DNA of 64,000 nt, taken from the NCBI RefSeq assembly GCF_003023845.1, contig NZ_PYFT01000001.1, positions 4,278,001 through 4,342,000 on the forward strand, given 5' to 3'. The notes beneath the pieces are model-generated. The model ran no database searches. It worked only from the letters and a program-made list of their open reading frames with translations, and was not told the origin of the DNA. Source of the stretch: Adhaeribacter arboris. Its GTDB lineage: Bacteria; Bacteroidota; Bacteroidia; Cytophagales; Hymenobacteraceae. The first letter of the stretch is position 1; the number at the start of each line of letters is the position of its first letter. Shown piece by piece: positions 10,961 to 20,410 of the stretch. The translations under genes and the position numbers were made by a program.

Positions 10961-11444
10961 TGAGTTGAGGGATAGACGATTAATACAATTCTTTAATTTA
11001 CTTATTCTTCATATTTCATATTTAACTGGGGTCACCCGGAAGTTTGAGATACTAGTATTGTAAACTTGTTTAGGAGTGTAGCTCCTTCGTTTGCCACTCG
11101 CTTAGGTACTACCCCATCCTAAAATAATAGTATTCTGTTACTTAATGCTTTTGTAAAAAATATAAGAAGCAAAATTTTGCCCATAAGTTTTAAAATAATT
11201 TGGTGCTATTGCTATTACCTTATGCTCTTTTCACCCGTTTAAAGCGGAGTAAATTGCTCCACTTTGCATCTAACCACTACCTTATCTATAATCAATTGGG
11301 AATTACAAGGTGCATTGGCAAACGTTTGAAAATGCAATTCCACAGTAGTAGTAATATTTTTAAACAAAATTTTGAAAAAATATTACTATAGCTTGAGGGT
11401 TCCTAAATGTTTCGTCTAAATTAGAATTTAAAGACAGAGCAATC

Positions 11445-11464
11445 AATACCCCAATTGGGGTATT
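11445..11464. promoter_or_regulatory. Perfect 20-bp palindrome upstream of the LuxR gene, candidate operator
   Basis: The sequence aataccccaattggggtatt is its own reverse complement and ends 49 bp before the ATG at 11514. Its length and position suit a dimeric helix-turn-helix regulator, possibly autoregulation. No T-tract follows, so a terminator is unlikely. Confidence 0.5.
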
Positions 11465-11513
11465 TTCAGGTAAACTCCTCTTCGGTATTAGCTTTACTAT
11501 TTATAATTTGAGT

Positions 11514-12290
11514 ATGCAAAACTTGGTACTAGAACTTAAAGAAGCCCTGGAGCTTGACCGGAACCCTTTTCTGGTTGCAGATAATCAATACCAGCAACAA
11601 TTGGCCAATCATCCTTTAGTAAAGAATCTGTGGACCATAGGCCATTTTTTCGTGATTGTGTCTAATTTGAGTACCTGGCATATGGGATTGGTGAGCGGAA
11701 ATTGCGAAGAAGTTAGCGGCTACTCGGCAGCCGAAATATTAGCCCAAGATGCGGAGTTTTCGATGCAATTCGGTTTACCGGAAGATACCCGGTTCAATAT
11801 AATGGTAACCCAATTAGGCATGCAGTATTTTAAAAGCCGGCCAGTAGAGGAAAGAGAACTGATTTTCTTCGTTTACTTTTACCGGGCCAGAAGAAAAGAT
11901 GGCAGAATTATTACAGTGCAGCACCAATGCATTCCACTGTACTTTGATGAAGATAAAGTTCCTTTCGTTTTCTCCAATATCTATACCGACATCACTTACC
12001 TGGGGGTTACCCAAGTGCCGCAGGCTTTACAAATTAACCGTTACACGCAAGAGATCTTTCATATCGGGCCACAAAGTTTACGGTTTAATAAATCGGAAGA
12101 AGTATTCAGCGCTCGGGAGCGGGATATTATAAAGCTCTTGTTACAAGGCAAGAGCAGCCGCCTGATTGCCGAACATTTATGCATCAGCCAGGAAACGGTA
12201 AGAACCCATCGCAAAAATATACTAAAGAAAGCCGGTCTTAATAGTACCGCAGAATTAACAACTTATGTTCTTACCCGGGGTATTATTTGA
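11514..12290 (+). CDS. PAS-like sensor and LuxR-type HTH transcription regulator
   Basis: 258 residues from ATG 11514; a TTG two codons upstream (11508) could also serve. The N-terminal two thirds resemble a PAS fold, with GNCEEVSGYSAAEIL as the helix typical of PAS domains and a later strand reading RRKDGRIITVQHQCIPLY. The last 60 residues form a LuxR/FixJ HTH: FSARERDIIKLLLQGKSS, then IAEHLCISQETVRTH and KNILKKAGL. There is no receiver domain, so it probably senses a small ligand or metabolite directly. It is the only plus-strand gene in the first 25 kb, flanked by giant repeat-protein genes and preceded by a palindrome. Control of the neighbouring cluster is inference. Confidence 0.88.
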   Translation: MQNLVLELKEALELDRNPFLVADNQYQQQLANHPLVKNLWTIGHFFVIVSNLSTWHMGLVSGNCEEVSGYSAAEILAQDAEFSMQFGLPEDTRFNIMVTQLGMQYFKSRPVEERELIFFVYFYRARRKDGRIITVQHQCIPLYFDEDKVPFVFSNIYTDITYLGVTQVPQALQINRYTQEIFHIGPQSLRFNKSEEVFSARERDIIKLLLQGKSSRLIAEHLCISQETVRTHRKNILKKAGLNSTAELTTYVLTRGII

Positions 12291-12418
12291 GAGGGAGCAT
12301 ACTTTCATTTTTACTGTTAGTACTATCTGTGCTGTTTTTCTGTTCTTTTCGGAGATAGGAAGTAAAACAGAATACATATTAAATATGGAAAGCTAAAAAG
12401 ATATGAACTTTTTTGCTT

Positions 12419-12476
12419 CTCCTATAACACACAAACCCACTGCCGTTACGGTTAGCCAGTTTGCGTGTTATAGGAG
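12419..12476. terminator. Bidirectional terminator between convergent genes
   Basis: Arms 12419-12436 and 12459-12476 are 18 bp each with one mismatch. The hairpin lies between the LuxR gene stop (12290) and the stop of the minus-strand gene at 12487, and a T-rich stretch (aacttttttgct) lies on the left side. Confidence 0.6.
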
Positions 12477-12486
12477 TAAATTTCAT

Positions 12487-15400
12487 TTATTTGGCTAAAA
12501 GCAGTTTTTGCAGGTAGCGTTTAGTAGAAGTTCGCAGCTGCAATAAGTACATACCGGCTGGTTTATTACCAGCTTGCCATTCTAATTCATATTTGTGATC
12601 TGCTTTTGCTTCGCCCTGAAATAAAGTTGCTATTTCCCGCCCTTGGCTGTCGTATACCTTTACTTCTGCTGCTTGGGTTTGGGGTAAAGTGAAGCTTACT
12701 CTAACTTGTTCTTTCGCCGGATTCGGGTAAACTTTAAATAGGTTTACTTCTGTTTTGGCAGCTTCTTCTGTTGCAGTTTCTTCTCTAACAGCTACCATCG
12801 AGGTAGTTAATGGTGCTACTTTCACGAGCCAGTAATCCGTGCCTCCCTGGCTTGGCTGCGTTTTGTTGCCGCTTATTCCGGAGGTAGACTTTCCGCCTAA
12901 AATATAACCTCCATCAGCGGTTTGCCGAACGGTACGCAATTCCTCATAGCTATTCCCCCCGAAGCGTTTGTCCCATTCTTTTACTCCCTTGTCATTGGTC
13001 TTCACGAGCCAGTAATCACTGCTGCCCCAACTAGTCTGCGTCTTGTCGCCACTAATGCCCGAGTAAGAGCTACCACCCAGCACATATCCCCCATCTTTGG
13101 TGATACTAATCGAGCGCAGACTTTCCTGCTGACTACCCCCAAAACGCTTGTCCCAGAGTTTATTGCCCTCCGGGTTAATTTTGAGCATCCAGTAATCGGT
13201 ACCGCCTTGGCTTTCCTGGGTTTTCTCGCCGCTCACCGGCGAATTACTATGACCCGCTATGAAAAAGTTGCCGCTGCTGGTACCCGTACTGCCTAAGGAC
13301 AGGAGAACATCTTCTTTCGTGCCGCCATACCGCTGATCCCAGATTTTTACGCCTTCTCCCGTAATGCGTACCAGCCAGTAATCGTTACTGCCCCGGCTCG
13401 ATTGGGTTTTATCGCCGCCGATCCCCGACACGGACGTACCGCCCAGTAAAAAGCCCCCGTCTAGGGTGAGGGCCAGATCCGCAAAGGCATCGTTCAACAA
13501 GCCGCCAAACCGCTTGTCCCACTGCTTGGTACCGGTAGTGGATATTTTAAGAATCCAGTAATCCTGCGCGCCCTGGCTACCCTGACTTTTATCCCCGCTG
13601 GCCGGCGAACTGCTGGTGCCCGCTAATATATACCGTCCCGAAGGCAGTTGCAGTACTTTCTTGAGTTCGTCGTAGCCGCTGCCGCCAAAACGTTTGTCCC
13701 ATTCTTTGTTGCCCTGAGCATCTATTTTTACGACCCAGTAATCCCGGTCGCCGCGGCTAGCCTGGCTCTTGTCGCCACTTACGCCCGACAAGGAGCTACC
13801 CCCGAGTAAGTACCCACCATCCTGGGTTTGAATTAGGTTGGTTAAGAAATCATCGCCGGAGCCGCCGTAGCGTTTATCCCAGAGCTTTTTACCGTTTTTA
13901 TCACTTTTTACAATCCAAAAATCATTTTTACCCCAACTACTCTGGCTTTTATCGCCGCTTAGGCCCGAGTTGGTGAAGCCACCGTATAAGTAACCGCCAT
14001 CCAAGGTAGGAATAACACCGGTGAAGTTGTCATCTTCTGTTCCGCCAAAACGCCGGTTCCAGGCGGTATTTACCATAATATCTTCTTTCAGTTTTACCCC
14101 CCAATAATCACTAAAATTAAAGTCTTTGCTCGCTTCGGTTTTATCGCCGTTGATACCGGTATTAGAATATCCTCCTAGCAGGTAAGCCCCATCGCCGGCG
14201 GCCTGCACCGATACTAAAATATCGTTCCGGTTACCACCAATCGTTTTATCCCAAAGTTTATGGCCGTTGGTATTTATTTTTACTACCCAAAAATCTCTTT
14301 CTCCTTTATTCGGCCCGGTTTTCTCGCCACTCACTCCGGATTCGGAAGAACCGCCCAGAATATAGCTGCCATCATTGGTTTGAAGGATAGAAGAGATGAA
14401 ATCCAGTTTGGTGCCGCCCAGCGTTTTATCCCAGACTTTGGTACCATCGGCCTTGAGTTTCACTACCCAATAATCCGAGGGGAATAAGTCGGGAATTTCT
14501 TCGATATCTCTAAGCCCCTCGGATTTATCACCACTAATGCCCGAAGCCGAATTACCGCCTAGAATATAGCCGCCGTCCGGAGTTTGCTGCACCACCTCTA
14601 ATCGGTCGTAAGAACTTCCGCCAATGGTTTTATCCCAAACTTTGGTACCGCTGGCATTTAGCTTGACAATCCAGTAATCTAAAGCGCCTTTACTAGCCTG
14701 GGTCTTATCGCCGCCGATCCAATCGGTATAGCCCCCCAGAATATAGCCGCCATCGCTGGTTTGTTGCAAAGAAGCGAACTCATCATCTCCCGCACTCCCT
14801 ATCGTTTCATCCCATTCTTTGGAGCCATCGGCTTTTAGCTTCACAATCCAAAAATCCGTACCGCCTTTAGCTGCTTGTGATTTATCGGCGGAGGCACCGG
14901 AAGAAGAACGCCCTCCCAGTATATACCCGCCATCGCTGGTTTGTTGCAAGGCTTCTAAGTGGTCGTTTTGGTTGCCGCCGTAGGTTTTATCCCAGACTTT
15001 AGATCCATCTGCTTTTAACTTTACTACCCAATAATCAACACTCCCTCTATTTCCTTCGGATTTATCGCCGCTGATACCCGAAGCAGAATACCCCCCTACA
15101 ATATAGCCCCCATCGCCGGTTTGTTGGATAGAACTTAAAATTTCGCCCGCATTGCCGCCCAAGGTTTTATTCCAGGCTTGGGTGCCATCGGCGTTTAGTT
15201 TGACAATCCAGTAATCGTTTCCCCCTCTGGATGCTTGCGATTTATCGCCGCTAACTCCCGAAGCGGAATAGCCTCCCAAGAGATAGCCCCCATCGCTGGT
15301 CCGGATAGTTGTTCGAAGAAAGTCATAATTATCGCCGCCAATGGTTTTGTCCCAGAGGATAGATGCCTGGCCCCGGGTAACCATTGTAGAACTACCGACC

Positions 15401-15489
15401 AGAAGCCAAGTCAAGTAAAAGAGGCGCCAATAATAAGCAAACGGATGATTTTCCCAAATCCCGTTGCCCCGCAATAATAGTGCTTTCAT
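12487..15489 (-). CDS. T9SS-exported protein with 14 propeller-type repeats
   Basis: 1000 residues. An N-terminal hydrophobic segment (about 20-40, ending RGQA) acts as signal peptide. Seven repeats (about 45-477) are followed directly by a second block of seven starting WNRRFGG (about 478-890), a linker TTSMVAVREE, and a T9SS type A sorting domain (YPNPAKEQ to QKLLLAK). There is no Ig-like or GEVED spacer between the blocks, unlike its larger relatives. In the last block, repeat 3 has LPSGRYILAGTSSSP and repeat 5 has TGTSSGNFFIAG; both features recur at the same positions in every paralogue. Two seven-bladed propellers are inferred. Repeat 4 has a shortened loop (GGYTDWIGGDK) and repeat 5 a longer loop before DYW. 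Ligand and role unknown. Confidence 0.9.
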   Translation of the reverse strand: MKALLLRGNGIWENHPFAYYWRLFYLTWLLVGSSTMVTRGQASILWDKTIGGDNYDFLRTTIRTSDGGYLLGGYSASGVSGDKSQASRGGNDYWIVKLNADGTQAWNKTLGGNAGEILSSIQQTGDGGYIVGGYSASGISGDKSEGNRGSVDYWVVKLKADGSKVWDKTYGGNQNDHLEALQQTSDGGYILGGRSSSGASADKSQAAKGGTDFWIVKLKADGSKEWDETIGSAGDDEFASLQQTSDGGYILGGYTDWIGGDKTQASKGALDYWIVKLNASGTKVWDKTIGGSSYDRLEVVQQTPDGGYILGGNSASGISGDKSEGLRDIEEIPDLFPSDYWVVKLKADGTKVWDKTLGGTKLDFISSILQTNDGSYILGGSSESGVSGEKTGPNKGERDFWVVKINTNGHKLWDKTIGGNRNDILVSVQAAGDGAYLLGGYSNTGINGDKTEASKDFNFSDYWGVKLKEDIMVNTAWNRRFGGTEDDNFTGVIPTLDGGYLYGGFTNSGLSGDKSQSSWGKNDFWIVKSDKNGKKLWDKRYGGSGDDFLTNLIQTQDGGYLLGGSSLSGVSGDKSQASRGDRDYWVVKIDAQGNKEWDKRFGGSGYDELKKVLQLPSGRYILAGTSSSPASGDKSQGSQGAQDYWILKISTTGTKQWDKRFGGLLNDAFADLALTLDGGFLLGGTSVSGIGGDKTQSSRGSNDYWLVRITGEGVKIWDQRYGGTKEDVLLSLGSTGTSSGNFFIAGHSNSPVSGEKTQESQGGTDYWMLKINPEGNKLWDKRFGGSQQESLRSISITKDGGYVLGGSSYSGISGDKTQTSWGSSDYWLVKTNDKGVKEWDKRFGGNSYEELRTVRQTADGGYILGGKSTSGISGNKTQPSQGGTDYWLVKVAPLTTSMVAVREETATEEAAKTEVNLFKVYPNPAKEQVRVSFTLPQTQAAEVKVYDSQGREIATLFQGEAKADHKYELEWQAGNKPAGMYLLQLRTSTKRYLQKLLLAK

Positions 15490-16063
15490 GTTATTGTAGT
15501 TTAAAGAGCGAGAGGAGTAAATAACTACTTGAGTTATAAAATTTAAAGTTCCGGAAACTAGCGGGTAGCAAGGATTACTTATTAAATTAATAATCGAGGG
15601 CCTTTCACCCTTAACTAATTGCCTGGGCAGAATTACTAGTAAGAAGCAGTAGGTAACGAGTATGCTGGTACAATGCTCTACTACTCTTACTAAACCGTTT
15701 GCGCAAAATTCAGAAATGCAAAAAATCCATTATCCGAAAAAATTTATGATAATGACAGGAGAGCAAATACGTTAAGCTTTATTTTTATAAATAAACAGAT
15801 ACTCAATTGAGAAAAATAGAGAAATACTTTTAAATATATTATTTTTTCACTTAAAGCTTCTACTATTCTCTTTAAAAAATCTTGGCTTACAAAACGGTTT
15901 AGTAGCTGATTCGGAAGTAAACACACACACTTTTCCCACTGCAAGAATAAACCGCCAAAATTGACCAAATAGAGCTATTATTCCCTATCCATTCATTGCC
16001 TTAAAAAATCAAAGCCGGTCAGAGTAATTTCTAGCCGGCTTTAATTTTTAAGGAAAGTGGTAT
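15490..16063. other. Intergenic region, no credible gene
   Basis: 574 bp between same-strand genes. A 74-codon minus-strand frame at 15744-15968 has no recognisable domain and AT-driven composition, so it is not accepted. The terminator of the 16064 gene lies at the right end. Confidence 0.55.
16011..16042 (-). terminator. Rho-independent terminator of the metalloprotease gene
   Basis: Arms aaagccgg (16011-16018) and ccggcttt (16035-16042). Read on the minus strand, the stem is followed by GATTTTTT. It lies about 20 bp past the stop codon of the 16064-19624 gene. Confidence 0.75.
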
Positions 16064-19000
16064 TTACTTAGTGAGCAGTAGTTTCTGTTGTCGGCGAAGA
16101 GTTGGGGTTTGCAATTGCAGCAGATATACACCGGCAGCTTTCGTACCCGCTTGCCATTCTACCTGGTACCTTTGCTTGGCTTTAGCTTCTTCGTAGAATA
16201 AATTACCGACTTCTCTACCCTGACTGTCGTAGACTTTTACCTGGGCGCTTTGAGTTTGCGATAAAGTAAAGTTGATGGTAACTTTATTAGAAAAAGGATT
16301 AGGATACGCTAAAAGCTGTAATGGCTCTGATTTAATTGTTGCTTCTTCTCCTTCTGATACTTCTTTTCTGGCCGCCAGAAGTATGGTTTGTGGAGCTACT
16401 TTCACCAGCCAGTAATCGGAACCACCCTGGCTGGGCTGGGTTCTATCGCCACTTACCCCGGACTCCGACCGGCCACCTAAAATAAACCCGCCATCCGTAG
16501 TTTGGGCAGCCGTCCGGATTTCGTCGTAGCCACTGCCGCCAAAACGTTTGTCCCATTGTTGTACGCCGGTGCTGGAAGTTTTCACAATCCAATAATCACT
16601 GGAGCCTTGGTTGCCTTGGCTCTTGTCGCCGCTTACCCCGGACTCCGAGCGCCCCGCCAGTAAGTAGCCCCCATCGGCCGTTAACAGAATGGTACGCAAG
16701 CCTTCGTCACCGGTGCCCCCAAAACGCTTGTCAAACAACTTCTCCCCATTCCCATTTATCTTGAGCATCCAGAAATCTTTACCGCCTTGGCTGCTTTGGC
16801 TCCGGTCGCCGTTGGCGCCCGAAGTGCTGTGGCCGGCCAGAAAGAAGTTTCCCGTAGAGGTACCCGTACTACCTACATCCATTAAGTTATCCTCGCCGGT
16901 GCCGCCAAAACGTTTGTCCCACACCTTGGCGCCCGCACTATTTACCCGTACCAGCCAGTAATCGCTGTTGCCCCGGCTGGCTTGAGTTTTATCGCCACTC
17001 ACGCCCGAAGGAGAACTCCCGCCCAACAAAAAGCCGCCGTCCAGGGTAAGCGCCAAGCCTTCCAGGTTTTCGTCCGCGGATCCGCCGTAGCGTTTATCCC
17101 ACACTTTGGTACCCGTGCTGCTGATCTTTATTAGCCAGTAATCCTGACCACCCCGAGCCGCCTGGCTTTTATCGCCATTGGCCGGCGAGTTGCTCGTACC
17201 GGCTAGAATGAAGTGGCCGGAAGCTAATGGAATGATTTTTTTAAGTTCATCGGCGCCACTGCCGCCAAAACGTTTATCCCATTGCTTTACGCCCGTATTA
17301 GATATTTTAACGACCCAGTAATCGCGCCCGCCGCGGCTAGTTTGTGTTTTATCCCCACTGCGGCTGGACATTGAGGAACCGGCCAGGATATAGCCCCCAT
17401 CCAGAGTTTGAATTAAAGCGTTCAGGAAATCATCCTCGGAACCACCATAGCGTTTGTCCCAGAGCTTTTTGCCAAGTTTATCACTTTTCACAATCCAGAA
17501 ATCGTTTTTACCCTGGCTGCTTTGCGTTTTATCGCCGCCAATACTGGACGGAGAGTACCCGCCGGATAAGTAACCTCCGTCCGCTGTTTTAATTACGGTT
17601 GTAAAGCCTTCGTTACTTTTGCCGCCGTAGCGTAAGTTCCATTCCGTCCGAACTACTTCCGGGTCCTTAATCGTAATAGTATAATCTTCGGCTTCGCCGT
17701 ACTCAAAGGAGGCACTTGATTCATAGTTGGTAAAAACGGGGCCGGAGTACTTAGATCGTACGCGCATCCGGGTCGAGCCTAAAGTGGCCGTAGCCGGAAT
17801 GGTGATGGTGGCGGAAAACAGATTGGCGCCATCAGCAGGAGAAGCATAGACAAATTCACCGGCGTCATCAAAATCCTTATCATTATTATAGTCTATCCAA
17901 ACCCCAAAATACTCGGCGTAATCAGCTGCCGCCTGCATAGTAAGACTGTAGTTTTGTCCTCTGTTAACGGTAGTAGTTAAAGTACCCACCGGATCATAAC
18001 TCGTGTATCCCTTAGCCGTGCCGCTGCTGCAGGCGGAGTTATTATTAACTAAAGTATGAAAGCTGAAATTATTAATAAAAATGGCGTTGGTGGCGCACCC
18101 ATCGGTATAAACAGGCAAATTATAATCTTTATTGGAAATGGAGTAGGAACCCAGAGTAGCATAATCGGAATTAGCGCCCAAAGCTCCCGTAGTGCCATCA
18201 ATAGCCAGGTAATACGTACCGGCGGCTAAGGTGGTATCCAGCGTAGCCGATAAGGTACCGGGGTTAACCGTAGCTACTTCTATACCCGCTGAATTACGAA
18301 GAGAAAGATAGATGTCTAAATCCGGAAAATCAGGGGCAGGATTTACGGTTAGAGCAATAGGGCCGCCATGGTGGGTAAAAGTAAAAACATCTACGTCCGT
18401 CTGGGTAGAGATAATGCCCTTATTAGCGGCCGCCAATACAGTACCATTAACATCTTTTACCAGTGGGGTTGCCGTGTTTATCTCATTGCCATGGTCGTCG
18501 GGGCGGTAGCCGAAGCCATTGGCGGTTATTTTAGTAAGGTCGTCTTCGAGGTTATTTGCATTAGAATATTCTCCTTTGCTCCATTGAGTTAAAGGCACGT
18601 AATAACTGGCGCCCATTATGGGCGCCCAAAAGCTTTGGCCCTTAAAATATTCTTCCGGGGGTGAATTCCGGCCATCGTGCCTTAAATTTAAGGTATGGCC
18701 TACCTCGTGCGAACCCGCTTCGCCGGCGTACTTACTAGTGGTATTAAACACCCAACAAGGAGCTTCGTTATAAGTAATGCCTCCCCAGGTAAACGAACCA
18801 ACATAAGCCGTACCTCCTACGGATTTAGGATACCAGCTTTCGGTAGGGGTAAACAAAACCCGTATGCGCCGATTGGGAGGAGCATTGTTAAAAACAATTT
18901 CGTTGGTGGTAACGTTAAGGGCAAACGGCCGGAAATCCTCACTCATTAATTTCCACACCTCGATTATTTCCGTTTCCGTTAGAGTAGAGGGGGCCGCTAC

Positions 19001-19624
19001 AATAGGCTTTCCGTTAGTATAAGATTGATTCCAATTAGTATTGGTTATGGTTTGGCCATCAAAGTCGAGGTACACCACCGCGCCGGCGCCCGGTAAACTC
19101 TCTAGAACGGGCACAGCAGCCGGACTCAAGGCTTTGGCGCTACTTTGGCTCAAATTGCTTCCTGGTGATTTTGGGGCGGTAGGTTGCTTCACTTCCGGCA
19201 ACCCAACGCATAGTACCTGGTCAATATCTTCTTCCAGCAAGTATACGGAACCATCGGGCGTAGAAGTATAGCGATAAAACGCCTTCTGGTCCAGCATAGT
19301 AATAGCGCCCGAAACTGCCTGATCGGTAATTTGCAGGTAAAAGCTACTGGACGGAGTATTATAGACAGTGCCGTAAAAAAATTCAGCGTTGCCTTGCTGC
19401 TCATTAAAGTTAAGTTTCAGTTTTAATGGTTGTTTACCTGGCAGGGCATGGCTTACTTGCGAGCCCGAGGCCTTACTATTATTTATTGCTGACTTAGCTC
19501 TGTTTCTATAAGTAGCCGCAACATCCTTTATCTTTCCAAGGTAGATTTTTTTTTGCGCGTAAGTAGAATTAATCGTGCTCCAGAATACGAGAATTAAGAC
19601 AACCGCAAAGTAAAGTTTTTTCAT
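16064..19624 (-). CDS. Secreted metzincin-like metalloprotease with PPC, GEVED, seven-repeat module and T9SS signal
   Basis: 1186 residues. The signal peptide ends near STYAQ. A propeptide-like region (to about 180) precedes a reprolysin-like zinc protease domain whose active site reads HEVGHTLNLRHD, with zinc ligands His306, His310 and His316 and general base Glu307; PIMGAS may be the Met-turn. Next come a PPC-type domain (about 395-475, DVDVFTF and LAAGTYYLAI), a GEVED domain (about 508-655, FGVWIDYNNDKDF and YGEAEDYTI), one block of seven propeller-type repeats (about 660-1076) and a T9SS sorting domain (YPNPF to QKLLLTK). It is the only cluster member with an enzyme domain. It probably cleaves proteins outside the cell; the substrate is unknown. 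The seven-repeat block is the same module that ends the other cluster proteins. Confidence 0.92.
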   Translation of the reverse strand: MKKLYFAVVLILVFWSTINSTYAQKKIYLGKIKDVAATYRNRAKSAINNSKASGSQVSHALPGKQPLKLKLNFNEQQGNAEFFYGTVYNTPSSSFYLQITDQAVSGAITMLDQKAFYRYTSTPDGSVYLLEEDIDQVLCVGLPEVKQPTAPKSPGSNLSQSSAKALSPAAVPVLESLPGAGAVVYLDFDGQTITNTNWNQSYTNGKPIVAAPSTLTETEIIEVWKLMSEDFRPFALNVTTNEIVFNNAPPNRRIRVLFTPTESWYPKSVGGTAYVGSFTWGGITYNEAPCWVFNTTSKYAGEAGSHEVGHTLNLRHDGRNSPPEEYFKGQSFWAPIMGASYYVPLTQWSKGEYSNANNLEDDLTKITANGFGYRPDDHGNEINTATPLVKDVNGTVLAAANKGIISTQTDVDVFTFTHHGGPIALTVNPAPDFPDLDIYLSLRNSAGIEVATVNPGTLSATLDTTLAAGTYYLAIDGTTGALGANSDYATLGSYSISNKDYNLPVYTDGCATNAIFINNFSFHTLVNNNSACSSGTAKGYTSYDPVGTLTTTVNRGQNYSLTMQAAADYAEYFGVWIDYNNDKDFDDAGEFVYASPADGANLFSATITIPATATLGSTRMRVRSKYSGPVFTNYESSASFEYGEAEDYTITIKDPEVVRTEWNLRYGGKSNEGFTTVIKTADGGYLSGGYSPSSIGGDKTQSSQGKNDFWIVKSDKLGKKLWDKRYGGSEDDFLNALIQTLDGGYILAGSSMSSRSGDKTQTSRGGRDYWVVKISNTGVKQWDKRFGGSGADELKKIIPLASGHFILAGTSNSPANGDKSQAARGGQDYWLIKISSTGTKVWDKRYGGSADENLEGLALTLDGGFLLGGSSPSGVSGDKTQASRGNSDYWLVRVNSAGAKVWDKRFGGTGEDNLMDVGSTGTSTGNFFLAGHSTSGANGDRSQSSQGGKDFWMLKINGNGEKLFDKRFGGTGDEGLRTILLTADGGYLLAGRSESGVSGDKSQGNQGSSDYWIVKTSSTGVQQWDKRFGGSGYDEIRTAAQTTDGGFILGGRSESGVSGDRTQPSQGGSDYWLVKVAPQTILLAARKEVSEGEEATIKSEPLQLLAYPNPFSNKVTINFTLSQTQSAQVKVYDSQGREVGNLFYEEAKAKQRYQVEWQAGTKAAGVYLLQLQTPTLRRQQKLLLTK

Positions 19625-20410
19625 AATGAAACAGTATTGAATTATTTTGTCAAGAATTTTTAGGTAAAAACGTGTCGTAAAAGCCTAAATAGAATAGTTG
19701 ACGACAACAGAATAAGTATGCCGGAGAAGAACTTTTCGTTAAAAGTTAATCGGGATGGTAGACAACGAATATTTTTCCTACACTTTCTCTCATGCTGATT
19801 GTTAAAGAAACAACTGGGAGAAATGTAGAATAAAAGGCTCAGCTGGAGCATCCGGTGAGCAACAATTACGCGCTAACCAGGCTCATCCATACTCGCCCCA
19901 ATAGAAACAACTGGTAGAATGGAGATAGACGTATTTACATAAGTTTGCTGATTAAATATTTAACAATAAAACGCCAGGAAGAATCGGGAAAGAGGCCCTG
20001 CCAACCTTGCGATTGATGCGGGCGACCTGCTGGAGGGTTAGCAAAAGTAGATAACTGCCTATCTAATTCCTACAAGTATAAACAGGTATTTTGGGTATAA
20101 AAGCTGGTATTTTGCTTTACTAATGGAAAAGATTCATTTGGCCGAGAAGGGGAGTTGAAAACGTAACACAATACCGAGCAAGAAGGTGATGCTCGTGCTA
20201 TTTCAATTTAATTGGCAGAAATAAAGCTACTATTTATTCTAGCTTAACTACCTTTTTAACTTAAATCTCTAATTCATAATTTCTAAGTTTTTAATTTGGC
20301 GAAGCACCAGTTTATTCATTAACAGTAAAGTAGTTAGAGGCCAGCCTAGCTAAAAATTATAAAAACAAAGCTGACTAGTGCTAGCCAGCCTTGTTTTTGG
20401 CTCGCATCTT
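19625..20410. other. Long intergenic region, no credible gene
   Basis: 786 bp between same-strand genes. The section around 19975-20050 is more GC-rich than its surroundings, but it folds into nothing I recognise and is not a tRNA. A 63-codon minus-strand frame at 19660-19851 lacks coding features. A terminator-like hairpin lies at the right end. Confidence 0.5.
20361..20398 (-). terminator. Terminator of the 20411-23845 gene
   Basis: Arms 20361-20373 and 20386-20398 pair with one mismatch. Read on the minus strand, the 3' arm ends in a T-rich stretch. It lies about 12 bp beyond the stop codon. Confidence 0.65.

Larger units (their letters stand above)
10554..11513. other. Long intergenic region between divergent repeat-protein and LuxR genes
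   Basis: About 960 bp with no credible gene. It holds a pair of GC-rich inverted repeats (10885-10960) and a perfect 20-bp palindrome (11445-11464) close to the LuxR start. A 63-codon frame at 11200-11391 starts at TTG, lacks family features and is not accepted. Confidence 0.6.

Noticed and set aside
11200-11391. 63-codon plus-strand frame starting at TTG
   Set aside because: AT-driven composition, no RBS or domain, and no conserved neighbour.
15744-15968. 74-codon minus-strand frame
   Set aside because: No recognisable features; looks like chance in AT-rich spacer.
19660-19851. 63-codon minus-strand frame
   Set aside because: No coding character and no link to neighbours.
19971-20050. Possible tRNA or small RNA in a GC-rich patch
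   Set aside because: It does not fold into a cloverleaf and has no clear promoter-terminator pair.
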